The notes: generated from the sequence alone by a model not told the origin. Positions 1 through 9,501 are shown, counted from the stretch's first letter. The stretch: DNA of 64,000 nt from Mesorhizobium loti R88b (GCF_013170845.1 NZ_CP033367.1:4527001-4591000); one strand, 5' to 3'. Translations and numbers: made by a program.

Positions 1-489
1 ATGCACCGGATCGGCGTCCATGCGAGGGTGCCACATCGCCGATATCTTGAATTCCGGAACAGGGAGCGGGAGCTCGAAGCTCTCGACACCTGTCGCGACG
101 GGGCCACTGGTATTACCAAGACACGATCGGCGGGCGCATCGATCTGACTGTTATCGATGAAAAAGGGGCCTCCACGACGCGGCTGCACACCTGGCCGGAG
201 GACGTGGTTGGGCGGAAGATTTTGCCTGCTGGCTTTTCCCACAAGGTTTTTGTTCTTTATCCGTTCTTTTGTGGATAAGTTCGCCGCCGCTTTACAAGCG
301 GGCGCCGTCATAGGACTATATTCCTTGGGTGGGGCGATTTCCATTGAGATCGCTAGGGCAAGGACTAAACCGTCTACACAGCCGGCCGGGTAGCGCACGA
401 GGTGGCAAGTGATCCCCGGTGAGTTTGGCGCCCGTTGACGTGACCCGGCAGGTTACGACACTATCGTTTCTGGGACAGGGGGAAATGCG
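1..489. other. window edge, no confident gene; possible coding remnant at 51-278
   Basis: No complete gene could be supported here. One forward frame is open from after a stop at 48-50 to a TAA at 276-278. From about position 108 it reads like real protein (WYYQDTIGGRIDLTVIDEKG, then a stretch with TWPEDVV and FSHKVFVLYPF), but it has no convincing start and is stopped upstream. It could be the frameshifted tail of a gene entering from the left, or chance. The overlapping frame starting at 157 is rich in Arg and Pro and looks like a shadow. The stretch up to 489 may carry the promoter of the next gene. Confidence 0.25.
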
Positions 490-843
490 ATGAAAGCTGT
501 ACTTGCTGCCACCTTGATAGCCTGCATGACTGTGACGCCATGCGTCGCCGCAACAAAAGCCGATAAAGTAAGGAAGCAGATTTCGGAGGCGATGGAAGGG
601 CTGAATGGCTGCCCGACGCTATCCATTAATCTTCCGAGGCTGCAGATGCTGCAGACGGAACTGGATAGTCAAGGCAACATCAGTGCCGCGCTGAAATCGA
701 ACGGCGACATGGCCATGGCCACAGCTGGCGGGCCGCCTCCCGGCGGTCCCAAGCCGGAACCGCTTTCGCCGGCCTGCCAGAAGCTGGTCGACGACTACGG
801 ATATCAAGGTAAAAAGATCAAGCGGCTGATCAATGAGCCATGA
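490..843 (+). CDS. small secreted protein of unknown function
   Basis: This encodes 117 residues. The first ~20 form a clear Sec signal peptide (short basic start, hydrophobic LAATLIACMTV core, cleavage near CVAA). The mature part is polar, with a predicted helical stretch (KADKVRKQISEAMEGLNG), two cysteines (NGCPT and PACQK) that could pair in the periplasm, and a Gly/Pro-rich patch (GGPPPGGPKPEP). The ATG follows a purine-rich ribosome-binding site (AGGGGGAAA), which supports the start. I recognise no family. A large inverted repeat lies directly downstream and may end the transcript. A periplasmic location is inferred from the signal peptide only. Confidence 0.6.
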   Translation: MKAVLAATLIACMTVTPCVAATKADKVRKQISEAMEGLNGCPTLSINLPRLQMLQTELDSQGNISAALKSNGDMAMATAGGPPPGGPKPEPLSPACQKLVDDYGYQGKKIKRLINEP

Positions 844-855
844 AATATTAAGGCA

Positions 856-924
856 CTGAAAGAAGGCCGGCGCGCTTCTGCTGGGAGCTGCCTGAATGGC
901 GCCGGCCAGACGGTCCTCTTTCAG
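856..924. repeat. two-tier inverted repeat, possible terminator or structured RNA
   Basis: An outer 7-bp arm (CTGAAAG at 856-862, CTTTCAG at 918-924) encloses an inner 9-bp GC-only arm (GGCCGGCGC at 865-873, GCGCCGGCC at 899-907). It begins 12 bases after the stop of the small secreted protein. There is no T-run, so it is not a classical intrinsic terminator. It could stabilise the 3' end or be a palindromic element. Confidence 0.45.
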
Positions 925-1131
925 GTCCGCCGCACCTCAGACATAGCTGAGTCTTTCCGTAACGTCATGTCGAGTTGTGCAAACGCCTTAAGACTAGGCG
1001 AAAACGCCTATTCCGGCGGAACAAAAAATGCGAAAATATCTAGTAAAATCAATGACTTGACTCCATCTGAACCTAGGCGCGTCGTGGTTTGCATGGCCGA
1101 ATGGCGGTTAGTTGTTTTCAGAGGAAATAGT

Positions 1132-1320
1132 ATGACCGACTTTGAGGGGAATGCCGTTCTGGTTAGGGGCCTGTATCGGGGGTCGCAAGTTGCTCGGATT
1201 GACGAAAGAGGCCGACCGTTGGACTGGCAGTTGGCTGACGACCATGCGGGCGCAGTTGCTCTGGCGCAGGCTCTGAAGGTGGATGCACCCGACCAACAGT
1301 TCGCTGTGTACGACACCTAG
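1132..1320 (+). CDS. conserved-looking small protein, 62 residues, unknown function
   Basis: This is a short soluble protein beginning MTDFEGNAVLVRGLYRG. The frame is open further upstream, to 967, but the ATG at 1132 is preceded by a good ribosome-binding site (AGAGGAAA), and the upstream translation has no protein-like character. A strong intrinsic terminator follows at 1376-1396, which supports a real transcription unit. There are no transmembrane segments, no cysteines and no recognised motif. The C-terminal half is acidic (DDHAGAVALAQALKVDAPDQ). Confidence 0.5.
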   Translation: MTDFEGNAVLVRGLYRGSQVARIDERGRPLDWQLADDHAGAVALAQALKVDAPDQQFAVYDT

Positions 1321-1375
1321 GTGGAGCCAAGATTCGCGGCAGAGTTTGCTTGAGTTCCACCATCTTGATTTGCAG

Positions 1376-1396
1376 GCCTGCTTCGGCGGGCTTTTT
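1376..1396 (+). terminator. rho-independent terminator
   Basis: A 6-bp GC stem with a TTCG tetraloop (GCCTGC at 1376-1381, GCGGGC at 1386-1391) is followed by five T. It ends the small gene at 1132-1320. Confidence 0.75.
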
Positions 1397-1506
1397 CATG
1401 CAGCGAGACTGAGGCGAGGGCGGCTGGCTGGCGTAAATCGCGGCGTTAGGCCAGGGGTTATGATAACCCCAAAACTTAACCTAACTGTTTGATTTTATTG
1501 ATGGTA

Positions 1507-1596
1507 TGGCGGAGGAAGTGGGATTCGAACCCACGGTGAGCTTGCACCCACGCCGGTTTTCAAGACCGGTGCCTTAAACCGCTCGGCCATTCCTCC
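1507..1596 (-). tRNA. tRNA-Ser (anticodon UGA)
   Basis: Read on the minus strand, the element starts GGAGGAATGGCCGAG and ends CTTCCTCCGCCA with the CCA encoded. The acceptor arms pair, the T arm carries GGTTCGAATCC, and the anticodon loop is CTTGAAA with anticodon TGA. The length of about 90 nt and the long variable arm (GTGGGTGCAAGCTCAC) are typical of a class II serine tRNA. Confidence 0.95.
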
Positions 1597-1875
1597 AGTG
1601 ACTGTCCGTCACGTGGGAATGCTCTAGTGCGCCTGGCAAAGGCCTGTCAACCGGCATGCGTGAAGCGCGCACGTTTGGCGGTCGACCACCGTGCGGCCCT
1701 CATCGTCACAATGTTGCCCGGTTCCGGCCACAATCGGTTAATACCGTAATAAACAATTCCTGCGCACAAAGGATCGGGGTTCAGGGCGCCGTTGGTATTG
1801 TCGAGTGAGTGCTTTGGCTCCTCTGCTGTTCAAACGACGGCGTCTTTGATTGAGATTGTAGGGGATTTCAGGAAA

Positions 1876-3108
1876 ATGCAGGCTACGACGCATCAGCGTC
1901 TCCGTCGCGCTTCCACGCTCACGCTGATTGCCGCGTCGGCTGCCTTGCTGGCGGCTTGCGCGTCGCAGCCTGAGCCGAAGGGGATGGTCAATCCCAAGCC
2001 TCGCTCCAAGGAATACTTCGCCGAAACCGAATATGGTGTGAAGGCCAGCCCGCGCGTCCAATTCATGCGGCGCGGCGGCGGCCGCGACCAGCTCGGCAAA
2101 CCCTACCAGGTTCGCGGCAAGTGGTACTATCCAAAGGAAGACAAGAAGGGCTACGCCAAGGTCGGCCTGGCCTCCTGGTATGGCGACGCCTTCCATGGCC
2201 GGCTCACCGCCAATGGCGAAGTATATGACACGGCGCAACTGACGGCCGCGCATCCGACCATGCCGCTGCCGAGTTATGCCCGCGTCACCAACCTCGAAAC
2301 CGGCAGTTCGGTCATCGTGCGAGTCAACGACCGCGGCCCCTATCATGAGGGCCGCATCATCGATGTCTCCGAGCGTGCCGCGCAGATGCTTGACTACGCC
2401 AAGGTCGGCACCGCGAAGGTCAAGGTCGAGTATGTCGGTCGCGCACCGCTCGACGGCAATGACGATCAGTATCTGATGGCCTCCTACCATCCAGGCAACA
2501 GGATTCCAGATCCGTCGGATGGCTTGCCAACCGGCGTCATGGTGGCCATGAATGGACCATCCCCTAACGTGCCGGTGGGCGCCGCTGCTGTGCCGTTCCC
2601 GGGCCAACTGACGAATTCCGACCAGCCGTTCGCCGCGCAGCCGTCCCTGTCGGCGCAGACACCGGCTTTCGGCGATCTGGCACTGCCCGATTTCGGGCCG
2701 ATCGTACCCGAGCGTCCGGCGATCGGTCTGCCGCCGCAGTCGCCCTTCGCCATGGCCTCGCTGTCTTACGCGGATGAACGCGTGCGGCGCGGCGATGTCT
2801 TTGCCGCGCTGGACGATAGCGGCATGTCGCCCGCCGACATCCTGCGGTCATGGAAGAAGTCGAGCCCGCAAGCCTCGCCGTCCAATGCCGACTATGTTGC
2901 CGCCGGCACGTTCGATAACGCCGCCGAGGCCAAGCGCGTGGCCGCGGCACTTGAACCCTTCGGCAGAACAGAGATCCAGCGTTCCGATCTCGACGGCAAT
3001 GATTGGTACGCGGTCAATCTCTATCCGGACGGCCATGGCGGCCTGGACGAGTTGCTGCAGGCGGCGTGGTCGCATGGCGCACCCGATGCGCTGGCAGTGC
3101 GCAACTGA
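1876..3108 (+). CDS. rlpA: septal ring lytic transglycosylase RlpA family lipoprotein
   Basis: This encodes 410 residues from the ATG at 1876. That start gives a proper lipoprotein signal peptide with lipobox LLAAC (Cys 28), so earlier in-frame starts are unlikely. A double-psi beta-barrel domain lies at about 96-190 (KVGLASWYGDAFHGRLTANG, then VNDRGPYHEGRIIDVS), with the conserved His and Asp expected of RlpA glycan hydrolases. A Pro-rich linker follows, and a C-terminal SPOR-like domain lies at about 335-410. RlpA acts on denuded peptidoglycan glycan strands at the septum. It stands just upstream of a PBP5-type gene, as in other alphaproteobacteria. Confidence 0.92.
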   Translation: MQATTHQRLRRASTLTLIAASAALLAACASQPEPKGMVNPKPRSKEYFAETEYGVKASPRVQFMRRGGGRDQLGKPYQVRGKWYYPKEDKKGYAKVGLASWYGDAFHGRLTANGEVYDTAQLTAAHPTMPLPSYARVTNLETGSSVIVRVNDRGPYHEGRIIDVSERAAQMLDYAKVGTAKVKVEYVGRAPLDGNDDQYLMASYHPGNRIPDPSDGLPTGVMVAMNGPSPNVPVGAAAVPFPGQLTNSDQPFAAQPSLSAQTPAFGDLALPDFGPIVPERPAIGLPPQSPFAMASLSYADERVRRGDVFAALDDSGMSPADILRSWKKSSPQASPSNADYVAAGTFDNAAEAKRVAAALEPFGRTEIQRSDLDGNDWYAVNLYPDGHGGLDELLQAAWSHGAPDALAVRN

Positions 3109-3131
3109 ATTGCCAGCCGGATTTCCGCTGA

Positions 3132-3159
3132 ACAGTTGATCCGTCACAGTTGATCCGTC
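3132..3159. repeat. perfect 14-bp tandem duplication
   Basis: ACAGTTGATCCGTC occurs twice head-to-tail (3132-3145 and 3146-3159), between rlpA and the DacF-like gene. A hairpin (AAGCCCG 3167-3173, CGGGCTT 3183-3189) without a T-run follows. The duplication may be replication slippage or paired protein-binding half-sites. Confidence 0.6.
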
Positions 3160-3220
3160 TTGGAAAAAGCCCGATAGTTTCGCGGGCTTGCCGGAGAGAC
3201 CGGCCAACGGGTTGAATTTC

Positions 3221-4384
3221 ATGCAGTTTCGCTTGCTCCAGCCTTTTGCCGGGTTTTTGCTCCTCGGCTTTCTGCTTTCACTCGCTCCGGCCCAAGCGCA
3301 GCTTTTCGAGACCAAGGCCACACAGGCCTTCATGATCGATGCCGACACCGGCACGGTGCTGTTCTCGAAAGATGCCGACAAGCCGATCCCGCCGGCCTCG
3401 ATGGCCAAGCTGATGACCATGGAAGTGGTTTTCAACGCGCTGAAATCCGGACGCCTCAAACTCGACGACACGTTCGTGGTCAGCGAAAACGCATGGCGCA
3501 AGGGCGGCGCCCCGTCGGGAACATCGACGATGTTTGCCAAGCTCAAATCGGCGATCCGCCTCGAGGACCTGATCCAGGGCGTGACCGTGCAGGCGGCCAA
3601 TGACGGCTGCATCGTCATCGCCGAAGGGATGGCCGGGTCCGAGGACAATTTTGCCGCTGAGATGACCGATCGCGCGCACCAGATCGGCCTAAAGACATCG
3701 ACCTTCGTCAATTCGACCGGCCTGCCGGCAGACGGCCAGCAGACGACGGTGCGCGAATTGGCGCAGCTCGCCCTGCATCTGTGGCGCGATTACCCGGATT
3801 TCTATCGCTACTACGGCCTTAAGGATTTCACCTGGAACAAGATCTCGCAGAAGAACCGCAACCCGCTGCTGGCGATGGATATCGGCGCCGATGGCCTGGC
3901 TGTCGGCGCGAGCGAGGCGTCGGGCTTCGGCATCGTCGCTTCGGTTAGCCATGACGGCACGCGGGTGATCATGGCGATGAGCGGGTTGGCCAACGACAAG
4001 GAGCGTGCCGAGGAGGCGCGAAAGCTGCTCGACTGGGGCGCGCGCTCCTTCCAGAAGACCGAGATCTTCGCCAAGGACGAGGTGGTCGGCGAGGCCCAGG
4101 TTTTTGGCGGTGCGAAGTCCGGCGTGACGCTGAAGGCAAAAGGGCCGATCGACATCTTCCTGCCGATCACCAACCGCGACAAGCTGACGGCCAGGATCGT
4201 CTACACCGGCCCGGTTGCGGCACCCGTGGAGCAGGGCCAGCCGGTGGGGGCGCTGCGCGTCTTTATCGGCGACACGCTGAGCCAGGAGACACCGCTTTTC
4301 GCCGCTGAATCGATCGGTGTCGGCACACTGCCGCAGCGCGCGCTTGATGCCGTCAAGGAACTGGCGATCGGCTGGCTGCGATAG
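3221..4384 (+). CDS. D-alanyl-D-alanine carboxypeptidase family protein (PBP5/DacF-like) with degenerate motifs
   Basis: This encodes 387 residues from the ATG at 3221. The start is chosen because it gives a clean Sec signal peptide ending APAQA. A TTG 33 bases upstream is less likely. The peptidase S11 domain shows the catalytic SxxK (PASMAKLMT). The family SxN box reads AAN (VQAANDGC), and the KTG box reads AVG ([14 protein letters not shown]). A C-terminal PBP5-like beta domain is present ([20 protein letters not shown]). Family members remove the terminal D-Ala from peptidoglycan stems. With two of three motifs altered, this protein may have weak or different activity. The gene precedes tmk-holB, the usual alphaproteobacterial context. 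Confidence 0.88.
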   Translation: MQFRLLQPFAGFLLLGFLLSLAPAQAQLFETKATQAFMIDADTGTVLFSKDADKPIPPASMAKLMTMEVVFNALKSGRLKLDDTFVVSENAWRKGGAPSGTSTMFAKLKSAIRLEDLIQGVTVQAANDGCIVIAEGMAGSEDNFAAEMTDRAHQIGLKTSTFVNSTGLPADGQQTTVRELAQLALHLWRDYPDFYRYYGLKDFTWNKISQKNRNPLLAMDIGADGLAVGASEASGFGIVASVSHDGTRVIMAMSGLANDKERAEEARKLLDWGARSFQKTEIFAKDEVVGEAQVFGGAKSGVTLKAKGPIDIFLPITNRDKLTARIVYTGPVAAPVEQGQPVGALRVFIGDTLSQETPLFAAESIGVGTLPQRALDAVKELAIGWLR

Positions 4385-4460
4385 CGCCGACGGCATGGAC
4401 GTTTTCCCGAACGCGGACTATCTAGAGCGCAACAATCCACATGGACAAAGGCTCTTTCGA

Positions 4461-5135
4461 TTGGCGCGCGGATTTTTCATCACCTTCGAAGGCGGCGAAG
4501 GCGCAGGCAAGTCGACGCAAATAGAGCGGCTGGCGAGGAAGATGCGCGCCAAGAAGTATGATGTCCTGCTGACGCGCGAACCCGGCGGCTCGCCGGGCGC
4601 CGAAGCGGTCAGGCATGTGCTGCTGTCAGGTGCGGCGGAGCCCTTCGGACCGAAGATGGAAGCGCTGCTCTTCGCTGCCGCCCGTTCCGACCATGTCGAG
4701 CAGGTCATCCGGCCGGCGGTCGAGCGCGGCTCCGTCGTGCTGTGTGACCGTTTTCTGGATTCCTCGCGCGTCTATCAGGGCGTCACCGGTGGGATCGACC
4801 CGGCATTCATGGCGGCGCTCGAAGAGGTTGCCATCAACGGCATGATGCCAGACATGACACTGATCTTCGATATCGATCCGGCCGAGGGCCTCAGGCGCGC
4901 GACGCTGCGGCGCGGCAACGACGCCGTCGCCGACCGTTTCGAGAAGGAAACGCTCGCCATTCACCAGGCCCGCCGCGAGGCTTTCTTGGCGATCGCCGCG
5001 GCTGAGCCGGAACGCTGCATCGTCATCGACGCGTCAGCCGACCCCGATACGGTGGAGCACGTCGTCACCGCGGCCGTCTTCGCGGCATTGGAGGCGAGGG
5101 CGCCCGCGCGCAACAGGCAGGCCGCACCGGTATGA
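4461..5135 (+). CDS. tmk: thymidylate kinase
   Basis: Phosphorylates dTMP to dTDP for DNA synthesis in the cytoplasm. The P-loop is [11 protein letters not shown] near the N-terminus. The DR-type motif ([13 protein letters not shown]) and a lid region with RR pairs ([16 protein letters not shown]) follow. The family normally begins two or three residues before FITFEGG, which points to the TTG at 4461 (224 residues), with AAAGG about 10 bases upstream. An in-frame ATG at 4395 would add 22 residues and has no clear ribosome-binding site. The stop overlaps the holB start (ATGA), so the two are translationally coupled. Confidence 0.93.
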   Translation: MARGFFITFEGGEGAGKSTQIERLARKMRAKKYDVLLTREPGGSPGAEAVRHVLLSGAAEPFGPKMEALLFAAARSDHVEQVIRPAVERGSVVLCDRFLDSSRVYQGVTGGIDPAFMAALEEVAINGMMPDMTLIFDIDPAEGLRRATLRRGNDAVADRFEKETLAIHQARREAFLAIAAAEPERCIVIDASADPDTVEHVVTAAVFAALEARAPARNRQAAPV

Positions 5136-6187
5136 TCTTCGAACGCATTGCGCCCGAACAGCATGACACGCTGGACGGCGTGCCTGAACCGTCCGAAACG
5201 CCGCGTCTGGTCGGGCACGGGCAAGCAGCCGGCATGCTCGCTGCCGCCTATCGGTCGGGAAAGCTGCCTCATGCGCTGATCTTTTCCGGACCGGTCGGCA
5301 TCGGCAAGGCGACGCTGGCTTTCCATCTGGCGCATCACCTGCTGAAGCACCCAGCCTTCGCGCAGGCACCGGAAAGACTTGCCGCTCCCGATCCGGCCTC
5401 GCCGCTGTTTCGCCAGATCGCGACCGGGGCGCATCCGGGCGTACTGCATCTGACCCGCCCGCTGAACGACAAGACCAAGAGCTTCAAGACCGTGGTCACC
5501 GTCGACGAGATCCGCAAGGTCAACCGCTTCCTGTCGCTTACCTCGCATGACGGCAGCTACCGGGTGGTCATCGTCGACCCGGCCGATGACATGAACACCA
5601 ATGCCGCCAATGCCTTGCTGAAGAACCTTGAGGAGCCGCCGACACGAACGCTGTTCATCCTCATCGTCCACGCGCCGGGCAGCCTGCTGCCGACGATCCG
5701 TTCGCGCTGCCAGGTGGTGCGCTTGACGCCGCTCGATTCCGACGACTTGCTGGCGGTGCTGAAAACCGCCGAACCGCCGCCACCGGACGAGCCGGTCGCG
5801 CGGGCAGCACTGGTCGAGCGGGCAGGGGGCAGCGCCCGCAACGCGATCCTGCTGACGCAGTATGGCGGGCTGGAGATCGCCCAGACGCTCGATGCGCTGG
5901 TGGCTAAGGGAAAGAGCGACGTCAACGGGGCCTATCGGCTGGCGGAAGCCGTCGCCGGACGCGACCAGGCGATCCAGTTCGACATCTTCAACCGCCGTGC
6001 GCTTGATCTCCTGTCGGACGCGGCAAGCCAGGCAGCGCTGTCGGGCGATCTCGCGCGGGCCAAAAACCTGGCGGACACTTGGCATGAGGCGCTGGACGCT
6101 ATATCTGAGACCGACACCTACAATCTCGACAAGAAGCAGCACGCCTTGACCATGATCGACCGCCTGAATTCTGCGATGCGAATGTGA
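5132..6187 (+). CDS. holB: DNA polymerase III subunit delta'
   Basis: This encodes 351 residues of the clamp-loader delta' subunit, an AAA+-like protein needed to load the beta sliding clamp. The N-terminal P-loop-like sequence is [15 protein letters not shown]. Further motifs are [18 protein letters not shown], a DEAD-like [20 protein letters not shown] and the sensor-1 region LPTIRSRCQ, all characteristic of HolB/DnaX relatives. The start overlaps the tmk stop. The tmk-holB-TatD order matches E. coli tmk-holB-ycfH, here with metG inserted. Confidence 0.93.
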   Translation: MIFERIAPEQHDTLDGVPEPSETPRLVGHGQAAGMLAAAYRSGKLPHALIFSGPVGIGKATLAFHLAHHLLKHPAFAQAPERLAAPDPASPLFRQIATGAHPGVLHLTRPLNDKTKSFKTVVTVDEIRKVNRFLSLTSHDGSYRVVIVDPADDMNTNAANALLKNLEEPPTRTLFILIVHAPGSLLPTIRSRCQVVRLTPLDSDDLLAVLKTAEPPPPDEPVARAALVERAGGSARNAILLTQYGGLEIAQTLDALVAKGKSDVNGAYRLAEAVAGRDQAIQFDIFNRRALDLLSDAASQAALSGDLARAKNLADTWHEALDAISETDTYNLDKKQHALTMIDRLNSAMRM

Positions 6188-6199
6188 CGGCCTTTTTTT

Positions 6200-6249
6200 G
6201 ATGCATGCCGTTGCCCCAAAACCGGGGCCACTTTTGGGCGGCATGCATC
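6200..6249. repeat. rhizobial intergenic palindromic element, copy A
   Basis: A perfect 11-bp arm pair (GATGCATGCCG at 6200-6210, CGGCATGCATC at 6239-6249) encloses CCCCAAAACCGGGGCCACTT and TTGGG. A close relative with the same CCCAAAACCG and CACTTTTGGG core lies at 31241-31288. It follows holB by a few bases behind a T-run and may also act as its terminator. Confidence 0.75.
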
Positions 6250-6328
6250 GGGCTCGGGATGGCAATCGCCATTCCGATGCGATATCCACCGCCACGGCTT
6301 CCATTCAGACATTCATGATGGTTCATTC

Positions 6329-7882
6329 ATGTCACGCGACACATTCTACATCACGACCGCGATTTCCTATCCGAACGGCAAGCCGCATATCGGCCATGCC
6401 TACGAGCTGATCGCCACCGATGCGCTCGCACGCTTCCAGCGGCTCGACGGCAAGCAGGTCTTCTTCCTCACCGGTACGGACGAGCACGGCATCAAGATGC
6501 TGCAGACGGCCAAGCGCGAAGGCATTTCGGCGCGCGAACTGGCCGATCGCAACGCGGCCGATTTCAAGCGCATGGCGACCGCGCTCAACGCCTCCAACGA
6601 CGATTTCATCCGGACCACCGAAGAGCGGCATTACGCGGCCTCGCAGGCGATCTGGAAGGCGATGGACGCCAATGGCGACATCTACAAGGGCGGCTATGCC
6701 GGTTGGTACTCGGTGCGCGACGAAGCCTATTATGGCGAGGAGGAGACGGAGGTCCGTCCCGACAATATTCGCTATGGGCCGCAGGGAACGCCGGTCGAAT
6801 GGGTCGAGGAAGAGAGCTATTTCTTCCGGCTGTCGGCCTATCAGGACAAGCTCATTGCGCTCTATGAAAGCCAGCCGGACTTCATCGGCCCCGCCGAGCG
6901 CCGCAATGAGGTGATGAGCTTCGTCAAATCCGGACTGAGGGATTTGTCGATCTCGCGCACCACATTCGACTGGGGTGTGCCGGTACCGGGCGACGAGCGG
7001 CACGTGATGTATGTCTGGGTCGACGCGCTGACAAACTACATCACAGGCGTCGGCTATCCCAATGTAAATGATGAGAAATGGCGTTTCTGGCCGGCCGACG
7101 CCCATATTATCGGCAAGGACATTGTCCGCTTCCACGCAGTCTATTGGCCGGCCTTCCTGATGTCGGCGGGCATCCCGCTGCCGAAGCGCGTTTTCGGCCA
7201 CGGCTTCCTGTTCAACCGCGGGGAGAAGATGTCGAAGTCGGTCGGCAACGTCATCGACCCGTTCACCATGGTCGAGCATTACGGTCTCGACCAGGTGCGC
7301 TACTTCTTCCTGCGCGAGGTGCCGTTCGGCCAGGACGGCAGCTACAGCCATGAAGCGATCGTCAACCGCACCAATGCCGACCTCGCCAATGGTCTCGGCA
7401 ATCTGACGCAACGCTCGCTGAAGATGATCGCTGCGAATTGCGGTGGCGTGGTGCCGCAGCGTGGCGAGCTGACCGAAGCCGACAGGGCGATCCTCGACCA
7501 GGCGGTGGAAGCGCTTGGCACGGCGCGCAAGGCAATGGCGGAGCAGGGCATCCATCTGGCGTTGGCGGCGATCTTTGGCGTAGCCGCCGAAGCTGATCGT
7601 TATTTCACGTCTCAGGAGCCCTGGGCGCTGAAGAAGACCGACCCGGCGCGGATGGAAACGGTGCTGTGGACGACCGCCGAAATCGTTCGTCGCGTCGCAC
7701 TTCTGAGCCAACCCTACATTCCGGGCTCGGCGACGAAGCTGCTCGACCTGCTGGCGGTGCCGGCGGACAAGCGCGATTTCGTGCATGTCCATGCCGACCA
7801 TGCTTTGGTTCCCGGCACGGCATTGCCTGCACCGGAAGGCGTCTTTCCGCGTTACGTCGAACAGCCGGGCGCGAACGCCTGA
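6329..7882 (+). CDS. metG: methionyl-tRNA synthetase
   Basis: This class I aminoacyl-tRNA synthetase of 517 residues charges tRNA-Met. The HIGH motif appears as [13 protein letters not shown] near residue 18, and KMSKS as [10 protein letters not shown] near residue 300. The region between ([13 protein letters not shown]) lacks the zinc-cysteine cluster of the long form. The protein ends after the anticodon-binding helical domain, without the C-terminal tRNA-binding dimerisation domain found in longer MetG proteins. This length is usual in Rhizobiales. The TGA overlaps the ATG of the TatD-family gene, implying co-translation. Confidence 0.95.
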   Translation: MSRDTFYITTAISYPNGKPHIGHAYELIATDALARFQRLDGKQVFFLTGTDEHGIKMLQTAKREGISARELADRNAADFKRMATALNASNDDFIRTTEERHYAASQAIWKAMDANGDIYKGGYAGWYSVRDEAYYGEEETEVRPDNIRYGPQGTPVEWVEEESYFFRLSAYQDKLIALYESQPDFIGPAERRNEVMSFVKSGLRDLSISRTTFDWGVPVPGDERHVMYVWVDALTNYITGVGYPNVNDEKWRFWPADAHIIGKDIVRFHAVYWPAFLMSAGIPLPKRVFGHGFLFNRGEKMSKSVGNVIDPFTMVEHYGLDQVRYFFLREVPFGQDGSYSHEAIVNRTNADLANGLGNLTQRSLKMIAANCGGVVPQRGELTEADRAILDQAVEALGTARKAMAEQGIHLALAAIFGVAAEADRYFTSQEPWALKKTDPARMETVLWTTAEIVRRVALLSQPYIPGSATKLLDLLAVPADKRDFVHVHADHALVPGTALPAPEGVFPRYVEQPGANA

Positions 7883-8676
7883 TGCTTGTCGACAGCCACT
7901 GCCATCTGGATTTTCCAGATTTCGCCGAGGAGCGGGCGGCCATTGTCGCCCGCGCCAAAGCGGCCGGCATCGGCCGCATGGTGACAATCTCGACCCGTGT
8001 GAAGCGCTTTCAGCAAATCCTTGAAATCGCGGAGACTTTCGACGAGGTCTATTGCTCCGTCGGCACCCATCCGCACAATGCCGCCGAAGAACTCGACGTC
8101 ACCACTGCCGAGCTCGTGCGTCTGTCGGCTCACCCCAAGGTGGTGGCGATCGGCGAGGCCGGGCTCGACTATTTCTACGACAAGGCGCCGCGCGACGCGC
8201 AGGCGCAGGGCTTTCGCACCCACATTGCCGCCGCTCGCGAGACCAGGCTGCCGCTCGTCATCCATGCGCGCGACGCCGACGACGACATGGCTGCCATTCT
8301 CGAGGAGGAGACAGGGAAGGGCGCCTTCCCCTTTATCCTGCACTGTTTTTCCTCGGGGCGCCGGCTCGCCGAAATCGGCGTCGCGCTCGGCGGCTATGTC
8401 TCATTCTCGGGCATCCTGACCTTCAAGAACTCGCCGGAACTGCGCGCCATCGCCGCCGATTTACCGCATGACCGGCTGCTCGTCGAAACCGACGCGCCCT
8501 ATCTCGCGCCAATCCCGTTTCGCGGCAAGCGCAACGAACCGGCCTATGTCGCGCACACGGCCAAGGTGCTGGCTGACACAATCGGCGTCAGCGAGCAAGA
8601 AATCGCGACATTGACGACCAACAATTTCTTCCGGTTGTTTGGGAAAATGCCGCGCCCGGATCTACGGAGCGCCTAG
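7882..8676 (+). CDS. ycfH: TatD family metal-dependent hydrolase (DNase)
   Basis: This encodes 264 residues from the ATG overlapping the metG stop. The TIM-barrel metal ligands of the TatD family are visible: DSHCHLDF at the N-terminus, GEAGLDYFYD, PLVIHARDA, FILHCFSSG and LLVETDAPYLAP near the C-terminus. Members are Mg-dependent 3'-5' exonucleases or deoxyribonucleases acting in repair and RNA quality control. The tmk-holB-metG-tatD-MBL arrangement is a tight run of co-directional genes. The next start is 3 bases beyond this stop. Confidence 0.9.
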   Translation: MLVDSHCHLDFPDFAEERAAIVARAKAAGIGRMVTISTRVKRFQQILEIAETFDEVYCSVGTHPHNAAEELDVTTAELVRLSAHPKVVAIGEAGLDYFYDKAPRDAQAQGFRTHIAAARETRLPLVIHARDADDDMAAILEEETGKGAFPFILHCFSSGRRLAEIGVALGGYVSFSGILTFKNSPELRAIAADLPHDRLLVETDAPYLAPIPFRGKRNEPAYVAHTAKVLADTIGVSEQEIATLTTNNFFRLFGKMPRPDLRSA

Positions 8677-8679
8677 ACC

Positions 8680-9498
8680 ATGACTGACAGGCTGCGCCTC
8701 ACCATTCTCGGCTGCGGCTCGTCGCCAGGCGTGCCGCGCATCACTGGTGACTGGGGCAATTGCGATCCGGGCAATCCAAAGAACCGGCGCATGCGCACCG
8801 CTGTGCTGGTCGAGCGGATCACGGCAAATGGCGCTCGGACGACAGTCGTCATCGATACCGGACCCGATTTTCGTCAGCAGATGCTGATGGCCTCGGTCAG
8901 GCGCATCGACGCTGCTGTCTACACGCATCCGCACGCCGATCACATTCACGGCATCGATGACCTGCGCGGCTTCGTCCACGATCAGCGTCACCGGATCGAT
9001 GTCCATGCCGACGAGCCGACAATGCTGCGGCTGCGCCAGGCGTTCGGCTACTGCTTCGAGACGCCACCAGGCAGTTCCTATCCGCCGATCGTCAGCGCCC
9101 ATATCATCGACCACGCCAGGCCTGTCGTGATCGAAGGAGAGGGGGGTGCCCTCACCTTCGATCCCTTGCCGCAGATCCATGGCGACATCATTTCGCTGGG
9201 CTTCCGCATTGGCGGGCTAGCCTATTGCCCTGACATCAGCGACTTCCCCGACGCTACTGCCGAGCGGCTGCGCGGCCTTGATGTCCTGATCATCGACGCG
9301 CTGCAATACAAGACACACCCGAGCCACATATCGCTTGGCCAGGCGCTTGAATGGATCGAACGGCTGGCGCCGAAACACTCTGTCCTGACGCACATGCACG
9401 TGCCGTTGGACTACGCCACCGTGATGGCTGAGACACCTGATAACGTGGTACCGGCCTATGACGGCATGGTGATAGAAATTCCATATGAATCAGCGTGA
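8680..9498 (+). CDS. MBL-fold metallo-hydrolase (PhnP-like)
   Basis: This encodes 272 residues. The metallo-beta-lactamase signature HxHxDH is present as THPHADHIHGIDD. Further metal ligands follow in the HGD region (PQIHGDIISLGFR) and near ALQYKTHPSHISLGQALEW. The N-terminus LGCGSSPGVPRITGDWGNCD is typical of the PhnP/RNase Z-like branch, with a possible structural zinc site near CGSS and NCD. PhnP is a cyclic phosphodiesterase of phosphonate catabolism, but no phn genes lie here. The protein is more probably a general cyclic phosphodiesterase or nuclease. It ends the metG-led operon. Confidence 0.82.
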   Translation: MTDRLRLTILGCGSSPGVPRITGDWGNCDPGNPKNRRMRTAVLVERITANGARTTVVIDTGPDFRQQMLMASVRRIDAAVYTHPHADHIHGIDDLRGFVHDQRHRIDVHADEPTMLRLRQAFGYCFETPPGSSYPPIVSAHIIDHARPVVIEGEGGALTFDPLPQIHGDIISLGFRIGGLAYCPDISDFPDATAERLRGLDVLIIDALQYKTHPSHISLGQALEWIERLAPKHSVLTHMHVPLDYATVMAETPDNVVPAYDGMVIEIPYESA

Positions 9499-9501
9499 TG
9501 C

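Noticed and set aside
157-393. 78-residue forward frame with a hydrophobic stretch (CLLAFPTRFLFFI)
   Set aside because: It is Arg/Pro-rich with no ribosome-binding site, and it overlaps a more protein-like frame at 108-275.
4961-6304. 447-residue minus-strand frame opposite tmk and holB
   Set aside because: Antisense to two essential genes, with no coherent protein character.
6332-7987. 551-residue open frame opposite metG
   Set aside because: Antisense to metG; composition is artificial and no motif is present.
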